NCBI GenBank assembly: GCA_963751695.1
Contig: CAVVVP010000010.1
Coordinates: 310,001 to 374,000, forward strand
DNA: 64,000 nt
Direction of reading: 5' to 3'
Origin: SZUA-22 sp963751695
GTDB taxonomy: Bacteria > Bacteroidota > Ignavibacteria > Ignavibacteriales > Melioribacteraceae
The position numbers and the translations under genes are program-made. The first letter of the stretch is position 1; each line of letters begins with the position of its first letter. The notes beneath the pieces are model-generated. The model had not been told where the DNA came from and made no database searches. It was given only the letters and a program-made list of their open reading frames with translations. This document shows positions 45,645-54,816 of this stretch, piece after piece.

Positions 45645-46363
45645 TATTTTTTCTTCATAATAAATTGTACTCTTTCGTTTACTGGCGATGCATCCTCAAA
45701 TGTGAATGATTCATAGCACTCAATGACGTTTAAACCAGCAATTTGTAATACATCGAAGTAGAACTCGAAGTCATATATTTTTTGTGTATGAACTTCATTA
45801 ATTATTTCACCATTATCAAGCTCTAATCTGAATCGGTTTATATGAAGTTTACTTGATTTGTTGTACTCGCTCGTCTGATTGTAGGTGATACCCTTGTAAC
45901 TCCCGCTTCTATTGAGACGCTTCGCATTTTTAATGCTATTTTTCTCTAGACTAGCATCAAATGTAAATATTCCGTCATCTGACAATACATTTCTGACTTC
46001 AAAGAAATATTTCAAAATCTCCTCTTCGTCTGTAATGTAATTAATACTATCAAATGTTGAATAGATAAAATCAAATTCATTTTTAAAAGGCATTCTTGTC
46101 ATACTAGCACAGACTCGTCTACAATCGGAGGATACTTTTCGAAGCATACTTTCTGAAATATCTAACATCACTATGTCATTAAAAATATGGTTTAAAAATG
46201 ACCTTAACTTTCCGGTTCCACAAGCCAGTTCTAAATAAGATTCAGAGTCATTATTAAATACAGTTTTGACTTCAGAAATATAGTTTGCCCAATCTTGGTA
46301 GCTCAATCTCTTCATGAGATGGTCATAGATATTTGAGACTATCTTATAAGGATCGGAATGCAT
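45644..46363 (-). CDS. Class I SAM-dependent methyltransferase
   Basis: A 239-residue methyltransferase with the SAM-binding motif YLELACGTGKLRSFL near residue 40, the acidic end of strand two (VMLDISESML) and a following FDFIYSTFDSINYI block. The substrate is unknown; the layout suggests a small-molecule methyltransferase. It overlaps pdxA by 20 bases upstream and ftsE by one base downstream, so all three are translated from one message. Confidence 0.88.
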   Translation of the reverse strand: MHSDPYKIVSNIYDHLMKRLSYQDWANYISEVKTVFNNDSESYLELACGTGKLRSFLNHIFNDIVMLDISESMLRKVSSDCRRVCASMTRMPFKNEFDFIYSTFDSINYITDEEEILKYFFEVRNVLSDDGIFTFDASLEKNSIKNAKRLNRSGSYKGITYNQTSEYNKSSKLHINRFRLELDNGEIINEVHTQKIYDFEFYFDVLQIAGLNVIECYESFTFEDASPVNERVQFIMKKK

Positions 46364-47348
46364 CTGTAAATCTATTTTTTGCTATTTTTTTTGCCCATCT
46401 ATATGATTCAATCGTGCTCGAAATATCAGATTTTAATTGTCCCGCAATGTCAAAGGCAGTTCCATGATCAGGAGATGTACGTACAAAATTTAAACCTGCT
46501 GTATAATTAACACCTTTGCGAAAATGTAGCATTTTAAAAGGAATAAGAAGTTGATCGTGATACATTCCAATTATTGCATCATAGTTATGATATTTCTTAT
46601 TTGCAAAAAACGCATCAGGTACATGCGGACCATCAATGTTAATATTAGAACTGATTCCTCTTTGAATTGCAGGAATAATTTTTGTTATCTCTTCCTTTCC
46701 AATATTACCTCCCTCCCCTGAGTGGGGATTTAATCCAAGAATTCCAATTTTTGGATTAGCAATATTCAGATCATTCTTCAAAGTCATACTCACTAACTGA
46801 ATCAAAGCAAAGAGTTTTTTTTCAGTTATAAGGTTTGGAACCCTAGATAAAGGTTCATGAATTGTTGCTAGAGCGCATTTAAATCTGCTTGATAAAAACA
46901 TCATTGAAAATGATTTTGATCCAGAAAGATCTGCCAATAATTCAGTGTGCCCTGGAAACTTGATACCAGCTTTTTGCCAAGCAAGTTTTGATATTGGAGT
47001 TGTGATCATCGCTTGAGATAAGTTTTTGAATACAAATTTGTGTGCCTCAATTATTGATCTATAACTTGCTCTTCCAGAAAATCTTGTAGGTTTTCCAAGT
47101 TCAAGTTTTACTTTTCCTAAATCTAAAATTGCTACTGATTCGTTATTATAATTGATTTTCCTGGAAGTATTTACTATTTCAAATTCAAAATCAATCTTGA
47201 TCAATTTTGAATAGTATTGAAACACATTCAACGGAATTGGAAGAATGAACTTGTTTCTACCATTGTGAGATAATTGATTAAGTGCTTTGAGTGCTATTTC
47301 GGGGCCAATACCGTTAGTGTCTCCACAAGTAAATACAAAACTGTTCAT
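46344..47348 (-). CDS. pdxA: 4-hydroxythreonine-4-phosphate dehydrogenase
   Basis: About 334 residues. PdxA oxidises 4-phosphohydroxy-L-threonine in pyridoxal phosphate synthesis, with NAD and a divalent metal. Motifs seen: GDTNGIGPEIALKAL at the N-terminus, FPGHTELLA, GLNPHSGEGG and MYHDQLLIPFK, with the metal-binding histidines. The ATG at 47348 is preferred; it has an AGGA site that lies across the stop of the GWxTD gene. An in-frame TTG at 47366 would add six residues. The downstream overlap with the methyltransferase is 20 bases. Confidence 0.94.
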   Translation of the reverse strand: MNSFVFTCGDTNGIGPEIALKALNQLSHNGRNKFILPIPLNVFQYYSKLIKIDFEFEIVNTSRKINYNNESVAILDLGKVKLELGKPTRFSGRASYRSIIEAHKFVFKNLSQAMITTPISKLAWQKAGIKFPGHTELLADLSGSKSFSMMFLSSRFKCALATIHEPLSRVPNLITEKKLFALIQLVSMTLKNDLNIANPKIGILGLNPHSGEGGNIGKEEITKIIPAIQRGISSNINIDGPHVPDAFFANKKYHNYDAIIGMYHDQLLIPFKMLHFRKGVNYTAGLNFVRTSPDHGTAFDIAGQLKSDISSTIESYRWAKKIAKNRFTDAFRSL

Positions 47349-47349
47349 T

Positions 47350-48618
47350 TTATTTAATCCTAACAAAATTACCAGTTCCAGTATGATCTGCGAAAATCAT
47401 TTTTTTATTTATCGAATTGTATTTCCAAATCTCAATAGTATTGTATTGCTCATTATAAGTTCGTTCAATCGAATCTGGTTTACCGAACTTTATATAAATC
47501 AATCCCCTATCAGATTTTGCTCCAGCATCTCCGCTTAAAGATTTAAAGTTTTCATTTGTATGATCAACCCGTGAATAGAATTCTGCGAAAACTTCATTGA
47601 ATCCAGTTTCTGAATCATTATCATATTTTTTCCAATAGTCATATAAAACATCGTAATACTCTTCCTCATCAAAATCTAAAAGACTATCAGCTTGGTCATT
47701 CTTCCCTATTATCTTAAGAAGTTCAATTGCAATCTCTGGATTTCTGAGTGATCTCGGTTTATCGTTCCAAAAAACGGGGACAGTAAATTCATAATCCTTA
47801 TTTTCAATCAAGATTTTAATTTTTGAGTGTCCCTCATTTAGTTTTTCATTAACAGCAGAATACTTAAACAGTTTTACTGACTTCATATTCGTATTATTTC
47901 TCAATACAATTTTATTATTTAATTCTGCAAAGTTTATACGTGCTTCCTCAAATTCATTGAGAGTTGTCTCAATAATCCTTTCACCATCTTGATCAATCAT
48001 TAATTCTATTGAATTTGTAGGACTTCCATAAACTGGTATTAGAATATCATAATCTTTTATAGAATATGGAATTGAATTCTTTTGATTAGCTAAACGATAA
48101 TATGAACTATCATCTGATTCTATTTTTTCGTTATAAACTACAATAGGATGGAAAACCTGAGTCGTATCCACAACTACTTGAATTGGAGGCAAAGGCAGTT
48201 CAATATCTGTATTCAAAATTGAGAAAATAGGCCGAAATGTATATTTCCCATTCTGTAACTCAACGTTCATTATATCTTCAATAAATATGTCATTTCTTAG
48301 CGTTTCATCATAATCACTAACGACAGCTGTACTTGTTTTTATAAGTCGTTCGATTTGTTCTTCACCGTCAACTATAACTATTGCAATTGTAAATCCCGAC
48401 ACATAATTTCCATTTTCCCTCACAAATAGTAAATTATTGAAGGCAACTTTGTAACTTACAAAACAAGTGAAGATAGAATCTGCTTGGATGATATGGGTTT
48501 CTATATTTATGGGCGTATGAGAAACCTTATGATCTCCTCTTCTACCCTTTGGCTGAGCAGATAATGAAAATGTAAAAACAAGGAGAAATATAATTTTCGT
48601 ATAAACGAAATTCTTCAT
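47350..48618 (-). CDS. GWxTD domain-containing secreted protein
   Basis: A 422-residue protein with a signal peptide (about 1-21, ending SAQ), a beta-rich body, and a C-terminal segment typical of GWxTD proteins: a helical part with FNEVFAEFYSRVDH, then SDRGLIYIKFGKPDSIE and a final IEIWKY strand. Such proteins are common in Ignavibacteria and related phyla and are probably envelope proteins; their function is not known. It ends immediately before pdxA and starts 66 bases after rho. Confidence 0.85.
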   Translation of the reverse strand: MKNFVYTKIIFLLVFTFSLSAQPKGRRGDHKVSHTPINIETHIIQADSIFTCFVSYKVAFNNLLFVRENGNYVSGFTIAIVIVDGEEQIERLIKTSTAVVSDYDETLRNDIFIEDIMNVELQNGKYTFRPIFSILNTDIELPLPPIQVVVDTTQVFHPIVVYNEKIESDDSSYYRLANQKNSIPYSIKDYDILIPVYGSPTNSIELMIDQDGERIIETTLNEFEEARINFAELNNKIVLRNNTNMKSVKLFKYSAVNEKLNEGHSKIKILIENKDYEFTVPVFWNDKPRSLRNPEIAIELLKIIGKNDQADSLLDFDEEEYYDVLYDYWKKYDNDSETGFNEVFAEFYSRVDHTNENFKSLSGDAGAKSDRGLIYIKFGKPDSIERTYNEQYNTIEIWKYNSINKKMIFADHTGTGNFVRIK

Positions 48619-48683
48619 TTTACCTAATGAGAAAATTTAATTGGAAAGATATCTAGTATAGGGATAAAAAAATAGTCAGAAAT

Positions 48684-49937
48684 TTAGCTACTCATACTTT
48701 GCATAAATTCTTTATTATTTTTAGTACCTCGCATCTTATCGAGTAAGAATTCCATTGCTTCAATTGAGTCATATTCACTTAGAAATTTTCTTAAGATATA
48801 AATTTTATTAAGTTCTTCTTCGCTTAGCAATAATTCTTCTTTCCTTGTTCCAGATCTGTTTACATCGATAGCTGGGAATATTCTTCTATCAGATAATGCA
48901 CGATCTAGTACTAACTCCATATTTCCAGTACCCTTAAATTCTTCAAAGATGACATCATCCATTCTACTGCCTGTATCGATGAGTGCAGTAGCTATTATTG
49001 TCAAGGAACCACCCTCTTCAATATTTCTTGCTGCTCCAAAAAATCTTTTAGGTCTTTGTAGTGCATTGGAATCGACACCACCCGATAAAATTCTTCCACT
49101 ATGTGGTGCAACAGTATTGTGCGCTCGTGCTAGGCGTGTAATACTATCAAGTAGAATTATTACATCTTCTTTTGCTTCGACCATTCTTTTTGCTTTTTCA
49201 ATTACCATATTCGCAACTTGAACGTGGCGTTCGGCAGGTTCGTCGAAAGTAGAGCTAATAACTTCTGCTTGTACCGATCTCTGCATGTCGGTTACTTCTT
49301 CAGGACGTTCATCAATAAGAAGCATTATTAATTTTACATCTGGACTATTACGAGTGATAGAATTAGCAATTTTTTGAAGCAGAACTGTTTTGCCAGTTTT
49401 TGGCGGAGATACAATCAAACCTCTTTGACCCTTACCTATTGGAGCTAACATATTCATGACTCTCATAGAATATTCTCCAGGTGCTGATTCAAGATCCATC
49501 TTCTTGTTTGGATATAGTGGAGTAAGATTATCAAAAAGAGTTCTTCCTCTGATCTCCTCTGGATCTTTCCCGTTTATTGCTTCAACACGGAGTAGAGCAA
49601 AAAATCGTTCTCCCTCCTTGGGTGGTCTGATTTGACCACTAACATCGTCACCAGTTCGCATACTGAACCTCTTTATCTGCGAAGGAGAAACGTAAATATC
49701 ATCTGGTGATGGGAGATAATTATAAGAAGAGGATCTGAGAAAACCATATCCATCATTTAAAACTTCAAGAACACCTTTAGAGAAGGTTAATCCATCTTTA
49801 ACAGTTTGTGCTTCTAAAATTTTAAAGATTAAATCTTGTTTTCTTAGATCACTATAGTCAGATAGTTTTAATTCTGTGGCAATATTGTGAAGATCTACAA
49901 TCTTAAGTTTTTTTAGTTCGGAAATATCCATCGGCAT
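48684..49937 (-). CDS. rho: Transcription termination factor Rho
   Basis: A 417-residue hexameric RNA helicase that ends transcription. N-terminal helical domain (about 1-45), RNA-binding cold-shock-like domain (GYGFLRSSSYNYLP, then DIYVSPSQIKRF), Walker A region PPKTGKTVLL near residue 180, LIDERPEEVTDM, Walker B VIILLDSITRLARAHN, and the Q-loop/R-loop region SGGVDSNALQRPKRFFGAARN. No long N-terminal insertion as in some Bacteroidota. An alternative ATG two codons later is equally likely. Confidence 0.97.
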   Translation of the reverse strand: MPMDISELKKLKIVDLHNIATELKLSDYSDLRKQDLIFKILEAQTVKDGLTFSKGVLEVLNDGYGFLRSSSYNYLPSPDDIYVSPSQIKRFSMRTGDDVSGQIRPPKEGERFFALLRVEAINGKDPEEIRGRTLFDNLTPLYPNKKMDLESAPGEYSMRVMNMLAPIGKGQRGLIVSPPKTGKTVLLQKIANSITRNSPDVKLIMLLIDERPEEVTDMQRSVQAEVISSTFDEPAERHVQVANMVIEKAKRMVEAKEDVIILLDSITRLARAHNTVAPHSGRILSGGVDSNALQRPKRFFGAARNIEEGGSLTIIATALIDTGSRMDDVIFEEFKGTGNMELVLDRALSDRRIFPAIDVNRSGTRKEELLLSEEELNKIYILRKFLSEYDSIEAMEFLLDKMRGTKNNKEFMQSMSS

Positions 49938-50083
49938 GAGGCTACCTTAAATAATTTGAATTTTGTTTAATTTGCATTTGGAAAAACTGTTGATGATTCC
50001 ATTCTTTGATTTTGATTCTTGATCTTGATGAAAGGAGCAAGAGGTATACTGAAAAATTACTGTTATTCTTTTTTAATGTCAAG

Positions 50084-51340
50084 TTATTTATTCTGAAGTT
50101 TCTTTTTTATTTCACCCATGATATAAATCGAACCTAGTACTACAAGACATTTCGATTTATCTCCTTTTAAAAACTCACTGATGTATTTTTCAGGTTCTCT
50201 CAATGGAATTGCTGTGATGCCTAAAAGACTTGCTTCCATTACAATTTCTTCAATGGTAGCCGCCCTCTCATAATTAATTGTGGTTACGAATATTTTGTCA
50301 AAATTAGAATCTAAGGATTTTAAGATTTTTGAATAGCTCTTATCCTTCATTGAACCGTAAATAACAATTCTTTCACTATACTTTTTAGAGTCTCTTCTAA
50401 ATTCTCTAATAAATTCCTCGACTCCTTCAATATTATGGGCTGCATCAAAGATTAACTTTGGGAATTGGTTTGCAATTTCATACCTTCCTTGAATTCCAGT
50501 ATTTTCAACTACTTTTTTCAACCCTTTAAGTATTTGTGTATTTGTAATACAGAGTCCTAAAACTGAAATAGTTAAGATAGATAGTGCAGCATTTTCTAAT
50601 TGATGCTGTCCTTTTAGACTTAGGTCGGTTATCATTATTTGATCACTAGAATTTTTAAACAATATCGAATCATCGAAATATTCTATAAAATCTTCAAGAA
50701 GGAAATATCTTGAGTTCAATTCCTTTGCTTTATTTATAAGTGCTAACTTGGGGTCTTTCTCTAGTATTCCAAGGACAACGTTTTTACCTCGTTTAATTAT
50801 CCCACCTTTTTCAATGGCAATTGAGGTCAGATCAGTTCCGAGTATATTTGTATGTTCTTCACTAATAGTTGTTATTAAAGAGACAAGAGGATTGAGCACA
50901 TTTGTTGCATCCAATCTTCCTCCAAGACCAGTCTCAATAACTGTATAGTCAACTTCTTGTTCTGAAAAATATTTAAATGCTAAAGCAGTTGTGAGTTCAA
51001 AGAATGTTGGTGAATGACTATCAATGTAAGAATCTACTTCATTCATAAAATCTAGAATATAGTCATCAGAGATCATCTCTCCATTAATTCTAATTCGCTC
51101 ATTGAATCTAATAAGGTGAGGTGATGTATAGAGTCCAATCCTAAATCCACTTTCTTGTAATATGCTTGATATGAAAGATGCAGTACTCCCCTTGCCATTT
51201 GAGCCAGCAATATGAATAGCTTTCAAATTCTTTTCTGGATTCTTAAGATACTCAAGAAGTTTTTTAATGTTTTCTAGGCCTAGTTTTATTCCAAACTGGT
51301 GGAGAGAAAATAGTTTTTGAAGTGCTTCTTCTAAATTCAT
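50084..51340 (-). CDS. folC: Folylpolyglutamate synthase / dihydrofolate synthase
   Basis: About 418 residues of the Mur ligase family. It adds glutamate to dihydropteroate and folates. Motifs: ATP loop HIAGSNGKGSTASF near residue 44, TSPHLIRFNERIRING, the metal-binding Glu in ETGLGGRLDATN, and LIFDAAHNIEG. The ATG at 51340, directly after the pyrD stop, is preferred to an earlier in-frame start at 51361. It is the last gene of the pyrK-pyrD-folC group. Confidence 0.94.
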   Translation of the reverse strand: MNLEEALQKLFSLHQFGIKLGLENIKKLLEYLKNPEKNLKAIHIAGSNGKGSTASFISSILQESGFRIGLYTSPHLIRFNERIRINGEMISDDYILDFMNEVDSYIDSHSPTFFELTTALAFKYFSEQEVDYTVIETGLGGRLDATNVLNPLVSLITTISEEHTNILGTDLTSIAIEKGGIIKRGKNVVLGILEKDPKLALINKAKELNSRYFLLEDFIEYFDDSILFKNSSDQIMITDLSLKGQHQLENAALSILTISVLGLCITNTQILKGLKKVVENTGIQGRYEIANQFPKLIFDAAHNIEGVEEFIREFRRDSKKYSERIVIYGSMKDKSYSKILKSLDSNFDKIFVTTINYERAATIEEIVMEASLLGITAIPLREPEKYISEFLKGDKSKCLVVLGSIYIMGEIKKKLQNK

Positions 51341-51341
51341 T

Positions 51342-52259
51342 TTAGATTGAATAAGATCCAATGAGGTCTTCTATTTTATTTATTGAAGTTTCTATACAAT
51401 ATTTTTCCAAACCATCCAAAATTTCATTTGAAGCATTGGGATTGACAAAATTTATTGTTCCAACTTGAATTGCTGTAGCACCGCAGATCATAAACTCAAC
51501 AGCATCTTTCCAATTAGATATACCGCCAATTCCAATAATTGGGATATCAACATTTCGACTGATCTCAAGAATTTTTGCAAGAGCTACTGGTTTTATTGCT
51601 GGTCCAGATAGACCACCAGTGATGTTTTTTATTCGTGGTTTTTTTGAGTAGATATCAAATGCCGTCCCAACTAATGTGTTGATAGCAGACACAGCGTCTG
51701 CACCTTCATCTTTCGCAGCTTGAGCAAAATCTTTAATAGACGCAGTATTTGGAGATAGTTTTATTATTATTGGTTTGGATGTAACAGCTCTGACTTTCTC
51801 TGTTATTTTTCTAACGTTGTTTACATCATTTCCAAAAATAAGTCCGCCATCTTTTACATTCGGGCATGAAACATTTATTTCGAAAGCTTTTACAGTGTCT
51901 TCAGAGTCTAGTGTTTTAGTACACTCTACATATTCTTCAATAGAACTAGCCGCGATATTACAGATCAGTGTTGATCCAATTTCTTTTAAAAATGGAATTT
52001 TGCATTTAATGAATTCTTCCAGTCCAACATTTGCAAGTCCAATTGCATTCAGCATACCAGATGCAGTTTCAAAAATTCTAGGAGGCGGATTTCCCTTACG
52101 AGGCAGTAATGAAACTGACTTAGTAACTATCCCTCCAATTCTACTTATGTCAGTAAACTCTGAGATTTCATTCCCATAACCAACCGTGCCAGATGCAAGC
52201 ATAACTGGATTTTTAAATTCCATCTTCCCAATTTTTACGGTTAGATCAACGATACTCAT
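51342..52259 (-). CDS. pyrD: Dihydroorotate dehydrogenase B, catalytic subunit
   Basis: A 305-residue flavin enzyme that oxidises dihydroorotate to orotate in pyrimidine synthesis. The FMN/substrate loop FEINVSCPN carries the catalytic cysteine near residue 130, typical of the class 1B type; other motifs are PVMLASGTVGYG, IIIKLSPN, GGLSGPAIKP and IPIIGIGGI. It overlaps the pyrK stop by four bases, so the two subunits are translationally coupled, as expected for the NAD-linked PyrD-PyrK complex. Confidence 0.95.
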   Translation of the reverse strand: MSIVDLTVKIGKMEFKNPVMLASGTVGYGNEISEFTDISRIGGIVTKSVSLLPRKGNPPPRIFETASGMLNAIGLANVGLEEFIKCKIPFLKEIGSTLICNIAASSIEEYVECTKTLDSEDTVKAFEINVSCPNVKDGGLIFGNDVNNVRKITEKVRAVTSKPIIIKLSPNTASIKDFAQAAKDEGADAVSAINTLVGTAFDIYSKKPRIKNITGGLSGPAIKPVALAKILEISRNVDIPIIGIGGISNWKDAVEFMICGATAIQVGTINFVNPNASNEILDGLEKYCIETSINKIEDLIGSYSI

Positions 52260-53011
52260 AATATTACATTTTCCGCATTAAAAACCGGGCCATCTTTACA
52301 AACTAAGACAAATGCTCCATCTTCCTTCTTCTCCACCGGACATCCTTGACAGATACCAAAACCGCAAGCCATAACACTCTCAATTGATATCTGACAGTGA
52401 ATAGAGTGTGCACTCGTAAAATTACTTAGTGCTCTCAACATAGGATTTGGACCACAACCAAATACTTTGATTCTATCATTTTCATAGTTTTCCAGCTTTG
52501 ATTCAAGCAACTGGACAACATTTCCTTTGAATCCTAGAGATCCATCATCTGTTGAAATAACCACTTCGTTCATTCCATAAGTGATTACATCTTTTTTAGA
52601 TCTTCCACCGACGAAACATGTTGCTTTCTTGACATCCAATGCTTTTATGAGAAAAGGAAATGGTGCGGATCCAATTCCACCTGCTATAATAATCGCTTCT
52701 TCAAAATTACCATGAATATCAAAACCCTTACCTAGAGGTCCAATAATATCAATTAAATCTCCTTCTTTCTTATTTGAAAGGATTTCAGTTCCTTGCCCAA
52801 CAATATTGAACATAAAAAAGACTGAATCATTTTGAACATCACAAATACTGAATGGTCTTCTAAGAAGTGGGAATCCGGTTTCATTGACGAGTAGATTGCA
52901 AAACTGTCCCGGAGTACAATGCGTTGCTATTTCTGGAGAGTTTACTTTTAATAGAAATATCCCTGTTTGTATTTCTTCAACTGATTCAGTAAATGATTTT
53001 GCTTGAAGCAA
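52256..53011 (-). CDS. pyrK: Dihydroorotate dehydrogenase B, electron transfer subunit
   Basis: A 251-residue flavoprotein of the ferredoxin reductase type: FAD site LLRRPFSIC near residue 50, NAD site IIIAGGIGSAPF near 108, FGCGPNPML, and a C-terminal [2Fe-2S] site (CGFGICQGCPV with a later CKDG). It carries electrons from PyrD to NAD. The start is a TTG at 53011 with an AAGG ribosome site; no ATG gives a complete N-terminus. Confidence 0.94.
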   Translation of the reverse strand: MLQAKSFTESVEEIQTGIFLLKVNSPEIATHCTPGQFCNLLVNETGFPLLRRPFSICDVQNDSVFFMFNIVGQGTEILSNKKEGDLIDIIGPLGKGFDIHGNFEEAIIIAGGIGSAPFPFLIKALDVKKATCFVGGRSKKDVITYGMNEVVISTDDGSLGFKGNVVQLLESKLENYENDRIKVFGCGPNPMLRALSNFTSAHSIHCQISIESVMACGFGICQGCPVEKKEDGAFVLVCKDGPVFNAENVIL

Positions 53012-53073
53012 TTTAAGCCTTGGTATTATTATTAATGCAGATTTGTTGAATTAAACTAAACGCTGATTTGAAA

Positions 53074-53712
53074 TTAATTATTCTCTTTCTCAATTTTTGT
53101 AATCTTATCTAATCTTTTCTGGTGTCGCCCACCTTCAAAATTTGTTTCCATAAATTTTATTAAAATCGACTTAATAATTTCCTCACCCAATGTTTTTGCA
53201 CCGACAACTAGAACGTTTGCATCATTGTGAGCTCTAGCACTCCATGCTGAAAACTCGTTATAGCAAGTTGCTGCCCTTATACCTTGAACTTTATTTGCAG
53301 TGATTGATGACGGGATACCAGTTGCATCTATGATAATTCCGAAATCTACAGATTCATTTTTTACATTTGAAGCTACTCCTCGAGCATAATCTGGATAGTC
53401 GCATGAATCTTCAGAGCTAGTTCCAACATCAATCAAAATAAAATTTTTGCTTGCAAGAAAATTCTTCAATAATTCTTTTATTTTATATCCAGTGTGATCC
53501 GATCCAATAGTAATTTTCTTTTTCGTTAACCATGAGTTTCCAGAAGAAACAGGAGTTTCTAATTTTTGATCAAAATACTGAAGTTTAATTTTATAGTCAT
53601 GTATCTTATCTTTTGCAGCCGGAGTAATTAATTCCAATCCAGATAAACTTAAAATTCTGCTTCCGCTTTTATATAAGTTTACGATATCAATTTCAGTTAT
53701 AATCTTTTTCAC
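53074..53712 (-). CDS. rpiB: RpiB-like sugar-phosphate isomerase with extra N-terminal domain
   Basis: A 212-residue protein. Residues about 63-205 are RpiB/LacAB-like (ITIGSDHTGYKIKELL, DVGTSSEDSCDYPDYA, NEFSAWSARAHNDANVLVVG, GGRHQKRLDKI). RpiB interconverts ribose and ribulose 5-phosphate. In most enzymes the segment reads CGTGIG or CGSGIG with a catalytic cysteine; here it reads IIIDATGIPSS, without cysteine. A base other than Cys is used in some RpiB proteins, so activity is not excluded. The first 50 residues form an added domain (EIDIVNLYKSGS, ELITPAAKDKIHDYKIKL) that resembles N-terminal segments I associate with microcompartment-linked RpiB proteins; that comparison is from memory. 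Between manC and pyrK. Confidence 0.82.
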   Translation of the reverse strand: MKKIITEIDIVNLYKSGSRILSLSGLELITPAAKDKIHDYKIKLQYFDQKLETPVSSGNSWLTKKKITIGSDHTGYKIKELLKNFLASKNFILIDVGTSSEDSCDYPDYARGVASNVKNESVDFGIIIDATGIPSSITANKVQGIRAATCYNEFSAWSARAHNDANVLVVGAKTLGEEIIKSILIKFMETNFEGGRHQKRLDKITKIEKENN

Positions 53713-53727
53713 AGTTGGTGTAATTTT

Positions 53728-54795
53728 TTATAAGAGTTCATCTCTTTTATGCATTTTTAAGTAATCTACTACTAGCTTTACGTCTTGAGCATAGTCTCTA
53801 TGACAAACTAGTGTTGCATCATCAGTATTAATTACAACCAAATCTTGAACACCGATAACTGCAGTAAACTTTTTATCTGAGTGGACATATGTTCTTTCAG
53901 AATTTTCTAGATAGACAGCACCTTTCTCAACATTTTCATCAATATCCTTTTCAAGGATATGATAGACAGCATCCCAGCTACCCACATCACTCCAATCAAA
54001 CTTCCCTTTAATTAAATATACTTGTTGAGATTTCTCCATTATTCCATAATCAATTGAGATTGATTTTAATTGACCATACACATTTGTAAGAGTTTCCTCA
54101 AAATTTGATTGACCGATCGTGTCCCGAATGGTCTCAAGTCCATCTCTCAGATCTAACATATAATTTGATATTTCGCTTAGTATCATACTGGCTTTCCAAA
54201 TAAACATTCCAGAATTCCAGAAGAAATCACCAGATTCTAAAAACCTTTCAGCAGTTTCAAGATTCGGTTTTTCGGCAAATCGCATAACCTTATGAAGTTC
54301 TTTGCCATCGCTATTCTCATCAATTTGAATATATCCATACCCTGTATCAGGTCGCGTAGGCTGAATTCCTATAGTTACCAATGCATCTGAATTTTCAGCA
54401 TATTTAATTGCCTTTTCTAATGTTCTACTAAATTCTTCTTTATCGTTTATTAGATGATCCGCAGGTAGAATTACCATAACCGCATCTTCATGTTTATCCT
54501 CAATAATTATTGAAGCTAGCCCAATACATGCAGCAGTATTTTTACCAAAAGGTTCAACTAAAATATTTTCTGCTGGAACATCACTTAATTGATCTGATAT
54601 TTTTTGTTTCTGTAGCTTATTTGTTACAACATAAATATTTTCTTTTTTTACTAAAGAATTCAATCTTTCAACTGTGTTCTGCATCATTGATTGGTCTGTA
54701 AAAAGATTCAATAATTGTTTTGGTTCTTTCTGTCTACTGCGGGGCCAGAAACGGGAACCAACACCACCAGCCATTATTACTGCAACAACTTCCAT
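53728..54795 (-). CDS. manC: Mannose-1-phosphate guanylyltransferase
   Basis: A 355-residue nucleotidyltransferase that makes GDP-mannose from mannose 1-phosphate and GTP for surface glycans. The signature GGVGSRFWPRSRQKEPKQ is near residues 10-27, with ILPADHLI and WNSGMFIW later; C-terminal left-handed beta-helix start (LENSERTYVHSDKKFTAVIG). No fused isomerase domain. It lies 15 bases upstream of the rpiB-like gene and 21 bases after the unknown gene at 54817. Confidence 0.94.
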   Translation of the reverse strand: MEVVAVIMAGGVGSRFWPRSRQKEPKQLLNLFTDQSMMQNTVERLNSLVKKENIYVVTNKLQKQKISDQLSDVPAENILVEPFGKNTAACIGLASIIIEDKHEDAVMVILPADHLINDKEEFSRTLEKAIKYAENSDALVTIGIQPTRPDTGYGYIQIDENSDGKELHKVMRFAEKPNLETAERFLESGDFFWNSGMFIWKASMILSEISNYMLDLRDGLETIRDTIGQSNFEETLTNVYGQLKSISIDYGIMEKSQQVYLIKGKFDWSDVGSWDAVYHILEKDIDENVEKGAVYLENSERTYVHSDKKFTAVIGVQDLVVINTDDATLVCHRDYAQDVKLVVDYLKMHKRDELL

Positions 54796-54816
54796 TTATT
54801 TCCTTTTAATTTAGAT

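Noticed and set aside
51775..52179. A 134-codon plus-strand frame
   Set aside because: It lies wholly opposite pyrD, whose family motifs are complete on the minus strand.
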